DNA from: Eubacterium sp. AM49-13BH
Lineage (GTDB): Bacteria; Bacillota; Clostridia; Lachnospirales; Lachnospiraceae
Direction: 5' to 3'
DNA length: 14,204 bases
Assembly: GCF_003464165.1 (NCBI RefSeq)
Contig: NZ_QSEK01000044.1
Location: 1 to 14,204, forward strand
The notes beneath the pieces were generated by a model, which was given only the letters and a program-made list of their open reading frames with translations, had not been told where the DNA came from and made no database searches. Shown one piece after another: positions 6,259-12,853 of the stretch. Positions within the stretch are counted from its first letter, which is position 1; each line of letters opens with the position of its first letter. The position numbers and the translations under genes were made by a program.

Positions 6259-7432
6259 GAAAGCAATGTATAAGTTGAGTTATGGACTGTTTATATTGAC
6301 CGCTAAAGAAGCAGAAAAAGATAACGGATGCATCATTAATACAGCCATTCAGGCAGCTTCGGAACCAAACCAGTTAAGTATTTGTGTAAATAAGGCAAAT
6401 TATACGCATGATATGATTCAAAGAACCGGAAAATTTACTGTATCAGTCTTAAGTCAGAAGGCACAATTTGAATTGTTCAAACATTTTGGCTTCCAATCAG
6501 GAAGAGATACCAATAAGTTTGAAGCATTTGAGCAGTGTGCCAGGGGCACAAATGGTATTTATTATATTACAGAAGGTACAAATGCATACATTTCTGTGAC
6601 AGTTACTAAAACAGAGGACTTGGGTTCACATACGATGTTTATCGGTGAGATAACCGATATGGAAGTTTTAAGCAATGTTCCTTCAGTAACATATGATTAT
6701 TATCAGAACAATATTAAGCCTAAGCCACAGGAGGTTGGAAAAACAGAGGACAGTCAGACAATATGGCGTTGTAGAATTTGCGGATATGAATATGTAGGCG
6801 AGGAATTACCAGATGACTTTATATGTCCTTTGTGCAAGCACCCGGCATCAGATTTTGAAAAAGTAGTAAAGAAAACGGAGGTAAAAGAGATGGCAGCAAA
6901 CAAATATGCAGGAACACAGACAGAGAAGAATTTACAGGAGGCATTTGCAGGGGAATCACAGGCAAGAAATAAGTATACCTATTTTGCTTCTGTAGCGAAA
7001 AAGGAAGGTTACGAGCAGATGTCAGCATTGTTTTTAAAGACTGCAGATAATGAGAAAGAACATGCAAAGATGTGGTTCAAGGAATTAGCAGGAATTGGTG
7101 ATACAAAGGAAAACCTGGCGGCAGCGGCAGAAGGCGAAAATTATGAGTGGACAGATATGTATGAAGGCTTTGCTAAAACAGCTGAGGAAGAAGGATTCCC
7201 TGAGCTTGCAGCAAAATTCAGGGCAGTAGGTGAGATTGAGAAGCACCATGAGGAAAGATATCGTGCACTTCTTAAGAATATTGAAACTGCACAGGTATTT
7301 GAAAAGAGCGAAGTTAAGGTATGGGAATGCCGTAACTGCGGACATATTGTGGTAGGAACTAAGGCGCCTGAAGTATGTCCGGTATGTAATCATCCACAGA
7401 GCTATTTTGAAGTACATGAAGAGAATTATTAA
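6251..7432 (+). CDS. Flavin reductase-rubredoxin-rubrerythrin fusion protein
   Basis: A 393-residue fusion with three parts. Residues 1 to about 160 are a flavin-reductase-like FMN domain ([31 protein letters not shown]), as in high-molecular-weight rubredoxin (Hrb). Residues 170-205 are a rubredoxin with C174, C177, C192 and C195. Residues 214-393 are rubrerythrin: a diiron four-helix domain with [23 protein letters not shown] and [11 protein letters not shown], then a second rubredoxin-type centre with C360, C363, C376 and C379. Electrons could pass from NAD(P)H through flavin and iron to reduce peroxide to water. ATG 6251 follows AAAGGAGG by 6 nt and overlaps perR. The rubrerythrin part has its own ribosome binding site and ATG at 6890 inside the gene, so a separate 180-residue rubrerythrin is possible. 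The gene is intact throughout. Confidence 0.92.
   Translation: MDRKAMYKLSYGLFILTAKEAEKDNGCIINTAIQAASEPNQLSICVNKANYTHDMIQRTGKFTVSVLSQKAQFELFKHFGFQSGRDTNKFEAFEQCARGTNGIYYITEGTNAYISVTVTKTEDLGSHTMFIGEITDMEVLSNVPSVTYDYYQNNIKPKPQEVGKTEDSQTIWRCRICGYEYVGEELPDDFICPLCKHPASDFEKVVKKTEVKEMAANKYAGTQTEKNLQEAFAGESQARNKYTYFASVAKKEGYEQMSALFLKTADNEKEHAKMWFKELAGIGDTKENLAAAAEGENYEWTDMYEGFAKTAEEEGFPELAAKFRAVGEIEKHHEERYRALLKNIETAQVFEKSEVKVWECRNCGHIVVGTKAPEVCPVCNHPQSYFEVHEENY
6877..6892 (+). promoter_or_regulatory. Internal ribosome binding site and ATG for free rubrerythrin
   Basis: GGAGG (6877-6881) is followed after 8 nt by an in-frame ATG (6890-6892) encoding [14 protein letters not shown], the usual start of a stand-alone rubrerythrin. 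The preceding residues EVKE form the short linker after the rubredoxin. This is the layout expected if two adjacent genes were joined by loss of a stop codon. Confidence 0.65.
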
Positions 7433-7459
7433 GGAGATGAGATTATTACGAAGAAGAAA

Positions 7460-8404
7460 GTGATTAATTCAAAAAAAGCAGTAATGATAGGCTGTGGCTT
7501 TGTTGGTTCTGCATCGGTATTTGCTCTGATGCAGAGTGGCTTGTTTACAGAGATTGTCCTTATCGATGCAGATAAGAACAAGGCAGAAGGAGAAGCGATG
7601 GATATCAGTCATGGTATTCCATTTGCGAGTCCGATGAAAATATATGCCGGAGATTATGATGATGTGGTTGATGCTGCAATTGTTGTCATATCTGCCGGAG
7701 CGGGACAGAAACCGGGAGAGACAAGGCTTGATCTCGTAAATAAAAATGTAGCAATATTTAAGTCAATCATTCCTGAAATATCAAAGAGAAATTTTGCGGG
7801 TATTATGCTTGTAGTTGCGAATCCGGTAGATATCCTGACTCAGGTAGCCATAAAGTTATCAGGACTTCCAGAAAACAGGGTTATTGGATCGGGTACTGTG
7901 TTAGATAGTGCAAGATTAAGATATAAGCTTGGTGAGCATTTATCTGTGGACAGCAGGAGTGTTCATGCATTTATAGTAGGTGAGCATGGAGACAGCGAAG
8001 TAGTAGTATGGTCATCAGCCAATGTATCTGGTGTTCCATTAAGTGAAATGTGTGAAATGCGTGGACATTACAAGCACAAGGAAAACACGGCTGAAATAGC
8101 TACAGCAGTCAAGAACAGTGCTTATGAGATTATAAACAAAAAGCACGCTACATATTATGGAATTGCAATGTCTGTAAAAAGAATCTGCGAAGTGATTATG
8201 AGAGATGAAAAATCAATACTTCCTGTATCACACATGATTCATGGAGTATATGATATTGACGGAGTATCGTTAAGTATGCCAGCTATTGTAGGTGCAGATG
8301 GTATTGAGTCTGATATACCTATTAATTTAAGTGGTGAGGAAGCGCTAAAGCTTAAAGAATCCGCAGATTCTTTGAAAAAGATTATAGAGACAATTGAATT
8401 ATAA
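7460..8404 (+). CDS. ldh: L-lactate dehydrogenase
   Basis: A 314-residue NAD-dependent dehydrogenase converting pyruvate to L-lactate. It shows the Rossmann motif GCGFVGSASVF, the acidic VLIDADKN that selects NAD, and AGQKPGETRLDLV. The Gln in QKPGETR marks lactate rather than malate dehydrogenase. NPVD and GEHGDSE, with the catalytic His, are also present. The start is uncertain. GTG 7460 gives the family-like MINSKKAVMIGCG, but the only good ribosome binding site, AAGGAG (7431-7436), is 23 nt away. An ATT at 7445 is in frame at ideal spacing but is a very rare start. An 8-codon frame (7437-7463) overlaps the GTG. The position downstream of perR and rubrerythrin suggests cotranscription, linking NADH disposal with oxidative stress. 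Confidence 0.9.
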   Translation: MINSKKAVMIGCGFVGSASVFALMQSGLFTEIVLIDADKNKAEGEAMDISHGIPFASPMKIYAGDYDDVVDAAIVVISAGAGQKPGETRLDLVNKNVAIFKSIIPEISKRNFAGIMLVVANPVDILTQVAIKLSGLPENRVIGSGTVLDSARLRYKLGEHLSVDSRSVHAFIVGEHGDSEVVVWSSANVSGVPLSEMCEMRGHYKHKENTAEIATAVKNSAYEIINKKHATYYGIAMSVKRICEVIMRDEKSILPVSHMIHGVYDIDGVSLSMPAIVGADGIESDIPINLSGEEALKLKESADSLKKIIETIEL

Positions 8405-8430
8405 ATTTTACACATGGAAGGAGAAAAAGG

Positions 8431-8607
8431 CATATACCTGTATATACAGTGGAAGGCAGTCATGTTCATGTCGTGGTTGGGGAGACAAAACATCCAATGC
8501 TTGAAGAGCATTTCATTGAGTGGATTACATTAAATACAAACCAGGGAATATACAGAAAACAGTTAAATCCAGGGCAGGAGCCTGTTCTTATGCTTTGGAC
8601 TGTATAG
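8431..8607 (+). pseudogene. Superoxide reductase (desulfoferrodoxin) fragment
   Basis: The frame from 8431 reads HIPVYTVEGSHVHVVVG, then KHPMLEEHFIEWITL and YRKQLNPGQEPVL. This is the core of superoxide reductase, the non-haem iron enzyme that reduces superoxide to peroxide. The three recognisable histidine ligand positions (first HIPV, KHPM, EEHFIEW) are kept. The final CNLHG segment with the cysteine and last histidine ligands is gone; the frame ends at a TAG (8605-8607). The rubredoxin-like N-terminal part is also absent, and the nearby ATG 8414, with an AAGGAG inside its own codons, is in another frame. It lies 26 nt after ldh, probably once in the same operon. Confidence 0.8.
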
Positions 8608-9039
8608 AAGCAGAGTTGGTAAATATCAAAAACAAACATGGAAAAACAGTGGCTTATATAAGTATATGCATGGCTGAATATTGGAAAATTGAAGGTGATG
8701 AATTACAAGATTTAGCCATGTGTGCTTTACTGCATGATAATGCTTTGACACAATATATTTCGGAAGACTGAAAAATGATTCCGTCATTAATTGTAAAAAA
8801 GATTTATCCGAGAAAAAAACAAATCTTCATTGTATTTATGGTAAAAAAATATTACTAAAATTCCATTTAAAACAGATGTGTCAAATGTGATTTTGTATCA
8901 TCATGAACATGCCGATGGAACTGGTCCTTTTCAAAAAAAGTGGAATGAAATTCCATTGTTTGCAAGGATTATTCACCTTGCAGATACCATTGATATTATA
9001 GAAAATAACATGGAATCTGGTAATAACAGTTGGAATTAG
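8586..9039 (+). pseudogene. HD-GYP-type phosphodiesterase domain, multiply broken
   Basis: Two frames together rebuild one domain. From about 8598 the sequence reads CIEAELVNIKNKHGKTVAYI and then CMAEYWKIEGDELQDLAMCA with LLHDN (HD at 8733-8738), interrupted by TGA 8769-8771 and running on to about 8855. A shift then leads to [20 protein letters not shown] and [16 protein letters not shown], with the HHE..DGTG motif at 8899-8925, until a TAG at 9037-9039. HD-GYP domains cleave cyclic di-GMP; this copy has GPF where GYP is usual. The gene lacks its front (it abuts the superoxide reductase relic) and the rest of its C-terminal helices. It is clearly non-functional. The substrate of the parent protein is inferred from family only. 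Confidence 0.72.
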
Positions 9040-9375
9040 TTATTTAAATATGCAGATGAGGCATATGAACTGCTTCATGATGAGTTTACACCGGATAAAT
9101 ATGATAGGATTAATATAATATTAGAAAATCTCCGAAATTAAACAGTAAAACACTTTAGTGATGAAGAGCAGTATATGGAATCTATTAATTATAAGAAGAT
9201 ATTTACACAGAAAGTTCAACATCAGGAATTTATACATAAACTTGATGAATTTATGGAACATCACAATGATGAGGTAGAAGATCAAGATGAACAGATTATG
9301 GGGATTTTAAAATATCTCACAGAGTGGTTAGTTAATCACATTCTGTATGTCGATGGTCAAATTCCAAAAGGCTGA
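9040..9375 (+). pseudogene. Bacteriohemerythrin fragment with an in-frame stop
   Basis: The frame reads LFKYADEAYELLHDEF and DKYDRINIILENLRN, a TAA (9139-9141), then TVKHFSDEEQYMESINYKKI and WLVNHILYVDGQI. This is a bacterial hemerythrin, an oxygen-binding diiron four-helix protein. The HF..EE motif (9151-9168) and the last-helix H-(4)-D ligands are present. The first helix with its histidine ligand is missing. The expected first His of the HxxxH pair is a Gln (QKVQH). The TAA sits where a tyrosine codon (RN-Y-TVKHF) would be expected, so a single base change would explain it. An ATG at 9175 could start a 66-residue product without a clear ribosome site. Confidence 0.75.
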
Positions 9376-9576
9376 TATAGTAAGAAAGGCTGTTATTTTT
9401 TAGAGAGTAGCAGCCCCAAGTCACTTTTGTTTCATTATTTTCATAACAAACTGGAGCTATATCTTTTTCTATGGAAGCATGCAGAGGATTTGACAAAAAA
9501 ATATATGTGTAAATATAAGGTATATGAAACAGATGATTTTTTTGAAATGATGCGTCGTGTGCAAATGTCAATATAA
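9376..9576 (+). pseudogene. TetR-family regulator fragment
   Basis: In the same frame just after the hemerythrin TGA, the sequence reads SSPKSLLFHYFHNKLELYLF, then LWKHAEDLTKKY and YETDDFFEMMRR before TAA 9574-9576. The segment 'SPKSLLFHYFHNKLELY' matches the recognition helix and following helix of TetR regulators (S-K-x-x-x-Y-x-Y-F-x-x-K-x-x-L). Most of the N-terminal helix-turn-helix and the whole ligand-binding C-terminal part are missing. No start codon or ribosome binding site was seen. Confidence 0.62.
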
Positions 9577-9590
9577 AATTGTAGTTTTTT

Positions 9591-9632
9591 TATCATATAA
9601 GAATGTAGGAAAACCTACACGCTTATATGATA
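9591..9632. repeat. Inverted repeat with nested stem (cruciform-like)
   Basis: TATCATATAAG (9591-9601) and CTTATATGATA (9622-9632) are perfect 11-bp arms. Inside, TGTAGG (9604-9609) pairs with CCTACA (9614-9619) around an AAAA loop. Seven T residues precede it (9584-9590) and only ATTTTA follows. The two-level design, an AT-rich outer stem and a GC-richer cap, recalls the repeat at 385-441, though the bases differ. It may act as a weak terminator. Confidence 0.7.
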
Positions 9633-9693
9633 TTTTATGTAACTTAAATTTCCTCAATCATATACTGCCTCTGATTCTTTAGTCTATAGGATG

Positions 9694-9712
9694 GACCATT
9701 TCGAAAATGGTC
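9694..9712. terminator. Hairpin between converging genes, weak terminator
   Basis: GACCATT (9694-9700) and AATGGTC (9706-9712) are 7-bp arms with a 5-nt loop, followed on the plus strand by TGTTTGT. It lies 32 bp beyond the stop of the minus-strand thioredoxin-like gene. It lacks a proper T-run on the minus strand. Confidence 0.35.
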
Positions 9713-9743
9713 TGTTTGTCGTAATGAACAGCACTTTGATGTT

Positions 9744-10421
9744 TTATTTGCTATTGCTATCTGCTGCAATTACAGATTTAATCTGCTTCATAAGTGTATC
9801 ATAGTTATCCTTATTGTCAATTCCTCCAAGCATTGGGTCACCTACAATATTACCATTTCTATCAACTAGTATAGTTGTGGGAAATGCCATAATATCAGAG
9901 GCATATTTACCTGCATTTGAGGAAGAGTCAATCGAAAGGTTGCGGTATTTTGCACCCTGGCTTTCAAGAATAGCAGAAGCCTCTTTTATGGCAGTTTTAT
10001 TGCCATTGAAGGTTTCGGTATTGATGCCTACAACCTCACCGCCCATTGACCTGATAGCTTCGTTTAATTCATTAAGCTTAGATAACTCTGCTACGCAGGG
10101 CTTACAGCCGTTAAACCAGAAATTGACTACAGTTACTGCGTTTTTTGAAAATAAACTTTCATCGACGGGATTGCCATTAAAATCTTTACCGGATAAATTG
10201 CTGAAAGGTGATGTGGCTTCGGTATTGTTTTTCTTACTACTGTCAGAAGTAGTCTTATTTTCAATTTCAGCTATCTGCTCCTCGATTTTTCGTATAGCAT
10301 CAATATCTTCTGTAAGTGTCTTTAACTCGGCCTCTGTAAAGGAAGCTTTGTTCGATTCTACTGTACCAGCCAGATAATCAGCATAATTGCCATTTGGATC
10401 AACAGTGCTTTTATTCATCAT
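9744..10421 (-). CDS. TlpA/thioredoxin-like protein lacking a signal peptide
   Basis: A 225-residue protein with a helical, charged N-terminal part (residues 28-56, Glu/Lys-rich), a Ser/Thr/Asn linker (57-75) and a thioredoxin fold (about 76-220). The fold has the redox motif WFNGCKPC (C106, C109) and the cis-Pro segment AFPTTI. Relatives are extracytoplasmic lipoproteins that reduce disulfides or assist haem and cytochrome maturation. Here no hydrophobic leader or lipobox cysteine precedes the mature-like sequence. A TGA lies two codons before the start, so the N-terminus was probably lost. A ribosome site (AAGGA, 7 nt away) makes expression possible, with the product then cytoplasmic. It is the only minus-strand gene among decayed plus-strand genes. 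Confidence 0.78.
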   Translation of the reverse strand: MMNKSTVDPNGNYADYLAGTVESNKASFTEAELKTLTEDIDAIRKIEEQIAEIENKTTSDSSKKNNTEATSPFSNLSGKDFNGNPVDESLFSKNAVTVVNFWFNGCKPCVAELSKLNELNEAIRSMGGEVVGINTETFNGNKTAIKEASAILESQGAKYRNLSIDSSSNAGKYASDIMAFPTTILVDRNGNIVGDPMLGGIDNKDNYDTLMKQIKSVIAADSNSK

Positions 10422-10433
10422 GCATCATTCCTT

Positions 10434-10550
10434 CTGTGTAAAGAGCTTGTACCTGGTTATCTTGATGAGATTACTGGAGAGTATGCAACACCGGAAGGCT
10501 ATCTCGTAGATGAGCAGGACGAGGAAGAATTTGATAAGCAGTTTTCATAA
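10434..10550 (+). pseudogene. C-terminal remnant of an unidentified gene
   Basis: The frame ending at TAA 10548-10550 reads ELVPGYLDEITGEYATPEGY and EQDEEEFDKQFS. The acidic, protein-like composition suggests the tail of a former gene. Upstream the frame runs into the thioredoxin-like gene's 5' region without a start codon. The family was not recognised. Confidence 0.35.
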
Positions 10551-10624
10551 TTATGCATCTTGGTACCGTTTTTGTGCATGTTAGTTGTCTGTATATAGAC
10601 AATGAAATCAATTAATGATAGAGT

Positions 10625-10702
10625 AATTATGGTAGTAAATCACCTAAAACGTATATGGAGTTGCATGAAAAAGGAGATACATATATTATACATGAATATT
10701 AA
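10625..10702 (+). pseudogene. Short remnant in the gap before the acetyltransferase gene
   Basis: The frame up to TAA 10700-10702 reads NYGSKSPKTYMELHEKGDTY followed by IIHEY. It looks like a protein tail, but there is no credible start. The rest of the 10551-10776 gap holds a small palindromic hairpin (TTGTCT 10585-10590 with AGACAA 10597-10602) and no other recognisable feature. Confidence 0.25.
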
Positions 10703-10713
10703 ATGAGAAAAAT

Positions 10714-10739
10714 AGACAGATTGCAAGAGTACTCTGTCT
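10714..10739. terminator. Hairpin with T-run on the minus strand
   Basis: AGACAGA (10714-10720) and TCTGTCT (10733-10739) are perfect 7-bp arms with a 12-nt loop. On the minus strand ATTTTT follows, as in a terminator. On the plus strand no T-run follows. No minus-strand gene ending here was recognised. Confidence 0.35.
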
Positions 10740-10776
10740 GTAAAAATTACCAAACTTCCTGGAGGGATAGATTTCT

Positions 10777-11301
10777 ATGATTATCAGATATGCAGAAGAG
10801 AAAAATTTTATAGAATTGCGACAGTTTTATGACGGTATGTGTAAAGTTTTGAGCGGAAAAGATTTTCTGCCGGAGGGAGATAAAGGTGGTTTCCCTCCAG
10901 ATGAAATGATCAAAGATGCAATCAAAGAGAGAAATCAGTTTATCGGTATTGAAGATGGTCGAATTGTTGCGGCGTATATTATGAATCATGATCGTGATGA
11001 GGCGTATCACGCAGTTAAATGGCTTATTGATGCAAATGATAACGAGACAGTAGTTCTTCATGCCTTGCGAGTCCTTCCGGAATATGGAGGTCGTGGATAC
11101 TCGAAGCAGTTAGTTCAACACGCAATAGACACAGCAAGGGAAAGAAACCTTAAATCAATTCGTCTTGATTGCATAGAGGGAAATGATATTCCACAGAAAA
11201 TGTATATGTCGTTTGGATTTAAGTATGTGGATAAAGTTGAAATCACATATGTTGATATTGGAGTACCGAGGGAGTTCCTCTTATATGAGTTTGTACTCTA
11301 A
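10777..11301 (+). CDS. GNAT-family N-acetyltransferase
   Basis: A 174-residue acetyl-CoA-dependent acyltransferase of unknown substrate. The N-terminal strand-helix MIIRYAEEKNFIELRQFYDG and the core beta strands lead to the acetyl-CoA loop LPEYGGRGYSKQLVQHAID. The family's usual C-terminal MYMSFGFKYVDK follows. GGAGGG (10761-10766) precedes ATG 10777 by about 10 nt. It stands alone between decayed DNA and a membrane protein gene. Its central part (HALRVLP, VKW-type segment) resembles the broken acetyltransferase at the end of the window, so the two may be related copies. Confidence 0.88.
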   Translation: MIIRYAEEKNFIELRQFYDGMCKVLSGKDFLPEGDKGGFPPDEMIKDAIKERNQFIGIEDGRIVAAYIMNHDRDEAYHAVKWLIDANDNETVVLHALRVLPEYGGRGYSKQLVQHAIDTARERNLKSIRLDCIEGNDIPQKMYMSFGFKYVDKVEITYVDIGVPREFLLYEFVL

Positions 11302-11357
11302 TCAAGACATAATAACAGTTATATCTTGAACATTGTACAAACAACTTCAAGTTTGTA
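11302..11357. terminator. Two successive hairpins after the acetyltransferase gene
   Basis: TCAAGACATA (11302-11311) pairs with TATATCTTGA (11320-11329) with one mismatch. TACAAAC (11336-11342) pairs perfectly with GTTTGTA (11351-11357). Neither is followed by a run of T. They directly follow the stop codon and may end or stabilise the transcript. Confidence 0.35.
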
Positions 11358-11396
11358 GAATTAAGAAAATCGGAATTTGAAGCGGAGGTATGTATT

Positions 11397-11732
11397 ATGA
11401 ATATAGGATTTTGGTCGTGTATAATTTTGGTAATACCATTTCTGATTATAGGTGTGTTATTTGCGATTTTTAAGGAAAAAGCAGCAAAATTTGTTTCAGG
11501 ATTTAATTCATTTTCTAAAGAAGAACAGGCATTGTATGATAAAGCTCATATCTCTCGTGATATAAGAAATCAGTGCTTTATGTGGGCTATTATAATGTTG
11601 GCAGGAGCATTATTATCCTGCTTTTTAACCCCATATATAGCTATACCAACCTATATTATTTGGTTAGTTCTGTTTTTTAGAGAAGTCCACTTTGATAATC
11701 ATAAAGCGTTTGAAAAATATTTATTAAAGTAA
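11397..11732 (+). CDS. Small DUF3784-like membrane protein
   Basis: A 111-residue protein with three predicted membrane helices (about 5-25, 60-77 and 79-94). Between the first two is a cytosolic-looking loop with FVSGFNSFSKEEQALYDK. The pattern 'hydrophobic helix, then GFNt.skeE...yD' is what I recall for DUF3784 proteins of Firmicutes, whose function is unknown. GCGGAGG lies about 8 nt before ATG 11397. It has its own upstream gap and is followed by the HNH-type gene after 43 nt. Confidence 0.75.
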   Translation: MNIGFWSCIILVIPFLIIGVLFAIFKEKAAKFVSGFNSFSKEEQALYDKAHISRDIRNQCFMWAIIMLAGALLSCFLTPYIAIPTYIIWLVLFFREVHFDNHKAFEKYLLK

Positions 11733-11775
11733 CTTCCTGTTTATAAAACTGATAAAGGAAAGCAGGTGCGTTTTT

Positions 11776-12339
11776 ATGGATAAGATTACAACAATCAAAC
11801 AAAGTGCAGAGAGTATTTTCACAGGTAATATCAAATCGGCAAAGAATCTTATAAATAAGGAATATCCATTTAAGAAGTTAAAACCAGAGGGAAGAAGCTA
11901 TACAGATAAGGAAAAGTATGAGCAGTTTGTAAGAGATGGCTTTATAGACAGATATACCGGGGGAAAGCTTGTTAATCCGGGATTGTTAAAGATGTTATCA
12001 TATTACATGCCGGATGCATTTCCATATCAGAGCCATTGGAAGATGGAAGAATGTCACAGTGCCTACTGGGAGCTGGTCCCAACAATTGACCACATCATTC
12101 CTATTGCCATTGGAGGAGAGGATAACCCGTCTAATTATGCGACAACGTCTATGCTTCACAATTCAGTTAAGAGTAACTGGACATTAGAGCAGCTAAACTG
12201 GAAACTGTATCCTGCAGGAGATATTAATGAGTATGACGGGCTTACTGATCTTTTTGTGAAACTTACAGAAAACGACCTTGAGCTTTTTGATGACCCATAC
12301 ATAAAACGCTGGTATAAGTTATCTGTGGGAATGAAATAG
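11776..12339 (+). CDS. HNH endonuclease-like protein
   Basis: A 187-residue cytoplasmic protein. The segment from 103 to 135 contains IDHIIPIAIGGEDNPSNY and then TSMLHNSVKSNW. This gives D105-H106, N120 and H128/N129, the order of an HNH/beta-beta-alpha metal nuclease site. Upstream FIDRYTGGKLVNP resembles the strand that precedes the HNH core in restriction-like members, but the zinc-binding cysteines often seen are absent. No methylase, phage or intein gene is adjacent, so a role in restriction, homing or repair cannot be assigned. The upstream sequence has CAGG 9-12 nt before the ATG, and an imperfect hairpin ending in TTTTT lies immediately before the start. Confidence 0.72.
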   Translation: MDKITTIKQSAESIFTGNIKSAKNLINKEYPFKKLKPEGRSYTDKEKYEQFVRDGFIDRYTGGKLVNPGLLKMLSYYMPDAFPYQSHWKMEECHSAYWELVPTIDHIIPIAIGGEDNPSNYATTSMLHNSVKSNWTLEQLNWKLYPAGDINEYDGLTDLFVKLTENDLELFDDPYIKRWYKLSVGMK

Positions 12340-12392
12340 AGACAGTTCCTAAATGTATATAACAATTGATTGTAAATGAAAGAGATAAGAGT

Positions 12393-12836
12393 ATGCATAT
12401 ATATGTAGATGCTGACGCATGCCCTGTGATTGGGATAGTTGAAAGAATAGCTAAGAGTCATAATATTGCCGTAATGCTTTTGTGTGATACTAATCATTAT
12501 CTTACATCAGACTATTCAGAAGTAGTATATGTGGGTGCCGGAGCTGATGCGGTTGATTTTAAGTTAATAAGTCTTTGTAAGATGGGTGATCTGGTAGTTA
12601 CGCAGGACTATGGTGTAGCTGCCATGGCATTAAGTAAGGGTGCATATGCCATTCATCAGTCTGGGAAATGGTATACAAATGAAAATATTGATCTTATGTT
12701 AATGGAGAGACATATAAGTAAGAAAGCAAGGCGGGCAAGCAGCAAAAATTACATGAAAGGTCCAAGGAAAAGAAGTGATCAGGATGATTTAAACTTTGAA
12801 GCTTCTTTTGAGAGACTAGTGGGAAAGCTGCTATAG
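12393..12836 (+). CDS. YaiI/YqxD-like UPF0178 (DUF188) protein
   Basis: A 147-residue conserved protein of unknown biochemical role with a PIN-like fold. The N-terminal MHIYVDADACPV is diagnostic of the family, as are the later GDLVVTQDYGVAAMALSKGA and the C-terminal KGPRKRSDQDD. ATG 12393 is used because it gives the family's usual first residues. An upstream in-frame TTG (12366) would add nine residues without a ribosome site. The ribosome site itself is weak (AGAGATAAGAG). The acidic pair in DADAC and the later TQDYG are plausible metal-binding residues, by family analogy only. Confidence 0.88.
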   Translation: MHIYVDADACPVIGIVERIAKSHNIAVMLLCDTNHYLTSDYSEVVYVGAGADAVDFKLISLCKMGDLVVTQDYGVAAMALSKGAYAIHQSGKWYTNENIDLMLMERHISKKARRASSKNYMKGPRKRSDQDDLNFEASFERLVGKLL

Positions 12837-12853
12837 GATAAAGGGGAAGATAT

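Noticed and set aside
8520..8771. An intact 83-residue gene starting at 8520
   Set aside because: Its first part overlaps the superoxide reductase relic in another frame, and only the part after about 8598 matches the HD domain. The start is an accident of decay.
9814..10377. Plus-strand frame of 187 residues
   Set aside because: It lies opposite the thioredoxin-like gene, whose CxxC and cis-Pro motifs show the minus strand is coding.
12366..12392. TTG start nine codons upstream of the UPF0178 gene
   Set aside because: It has no ribosome site, and the family begins at the MHIYVDADAC methionine.
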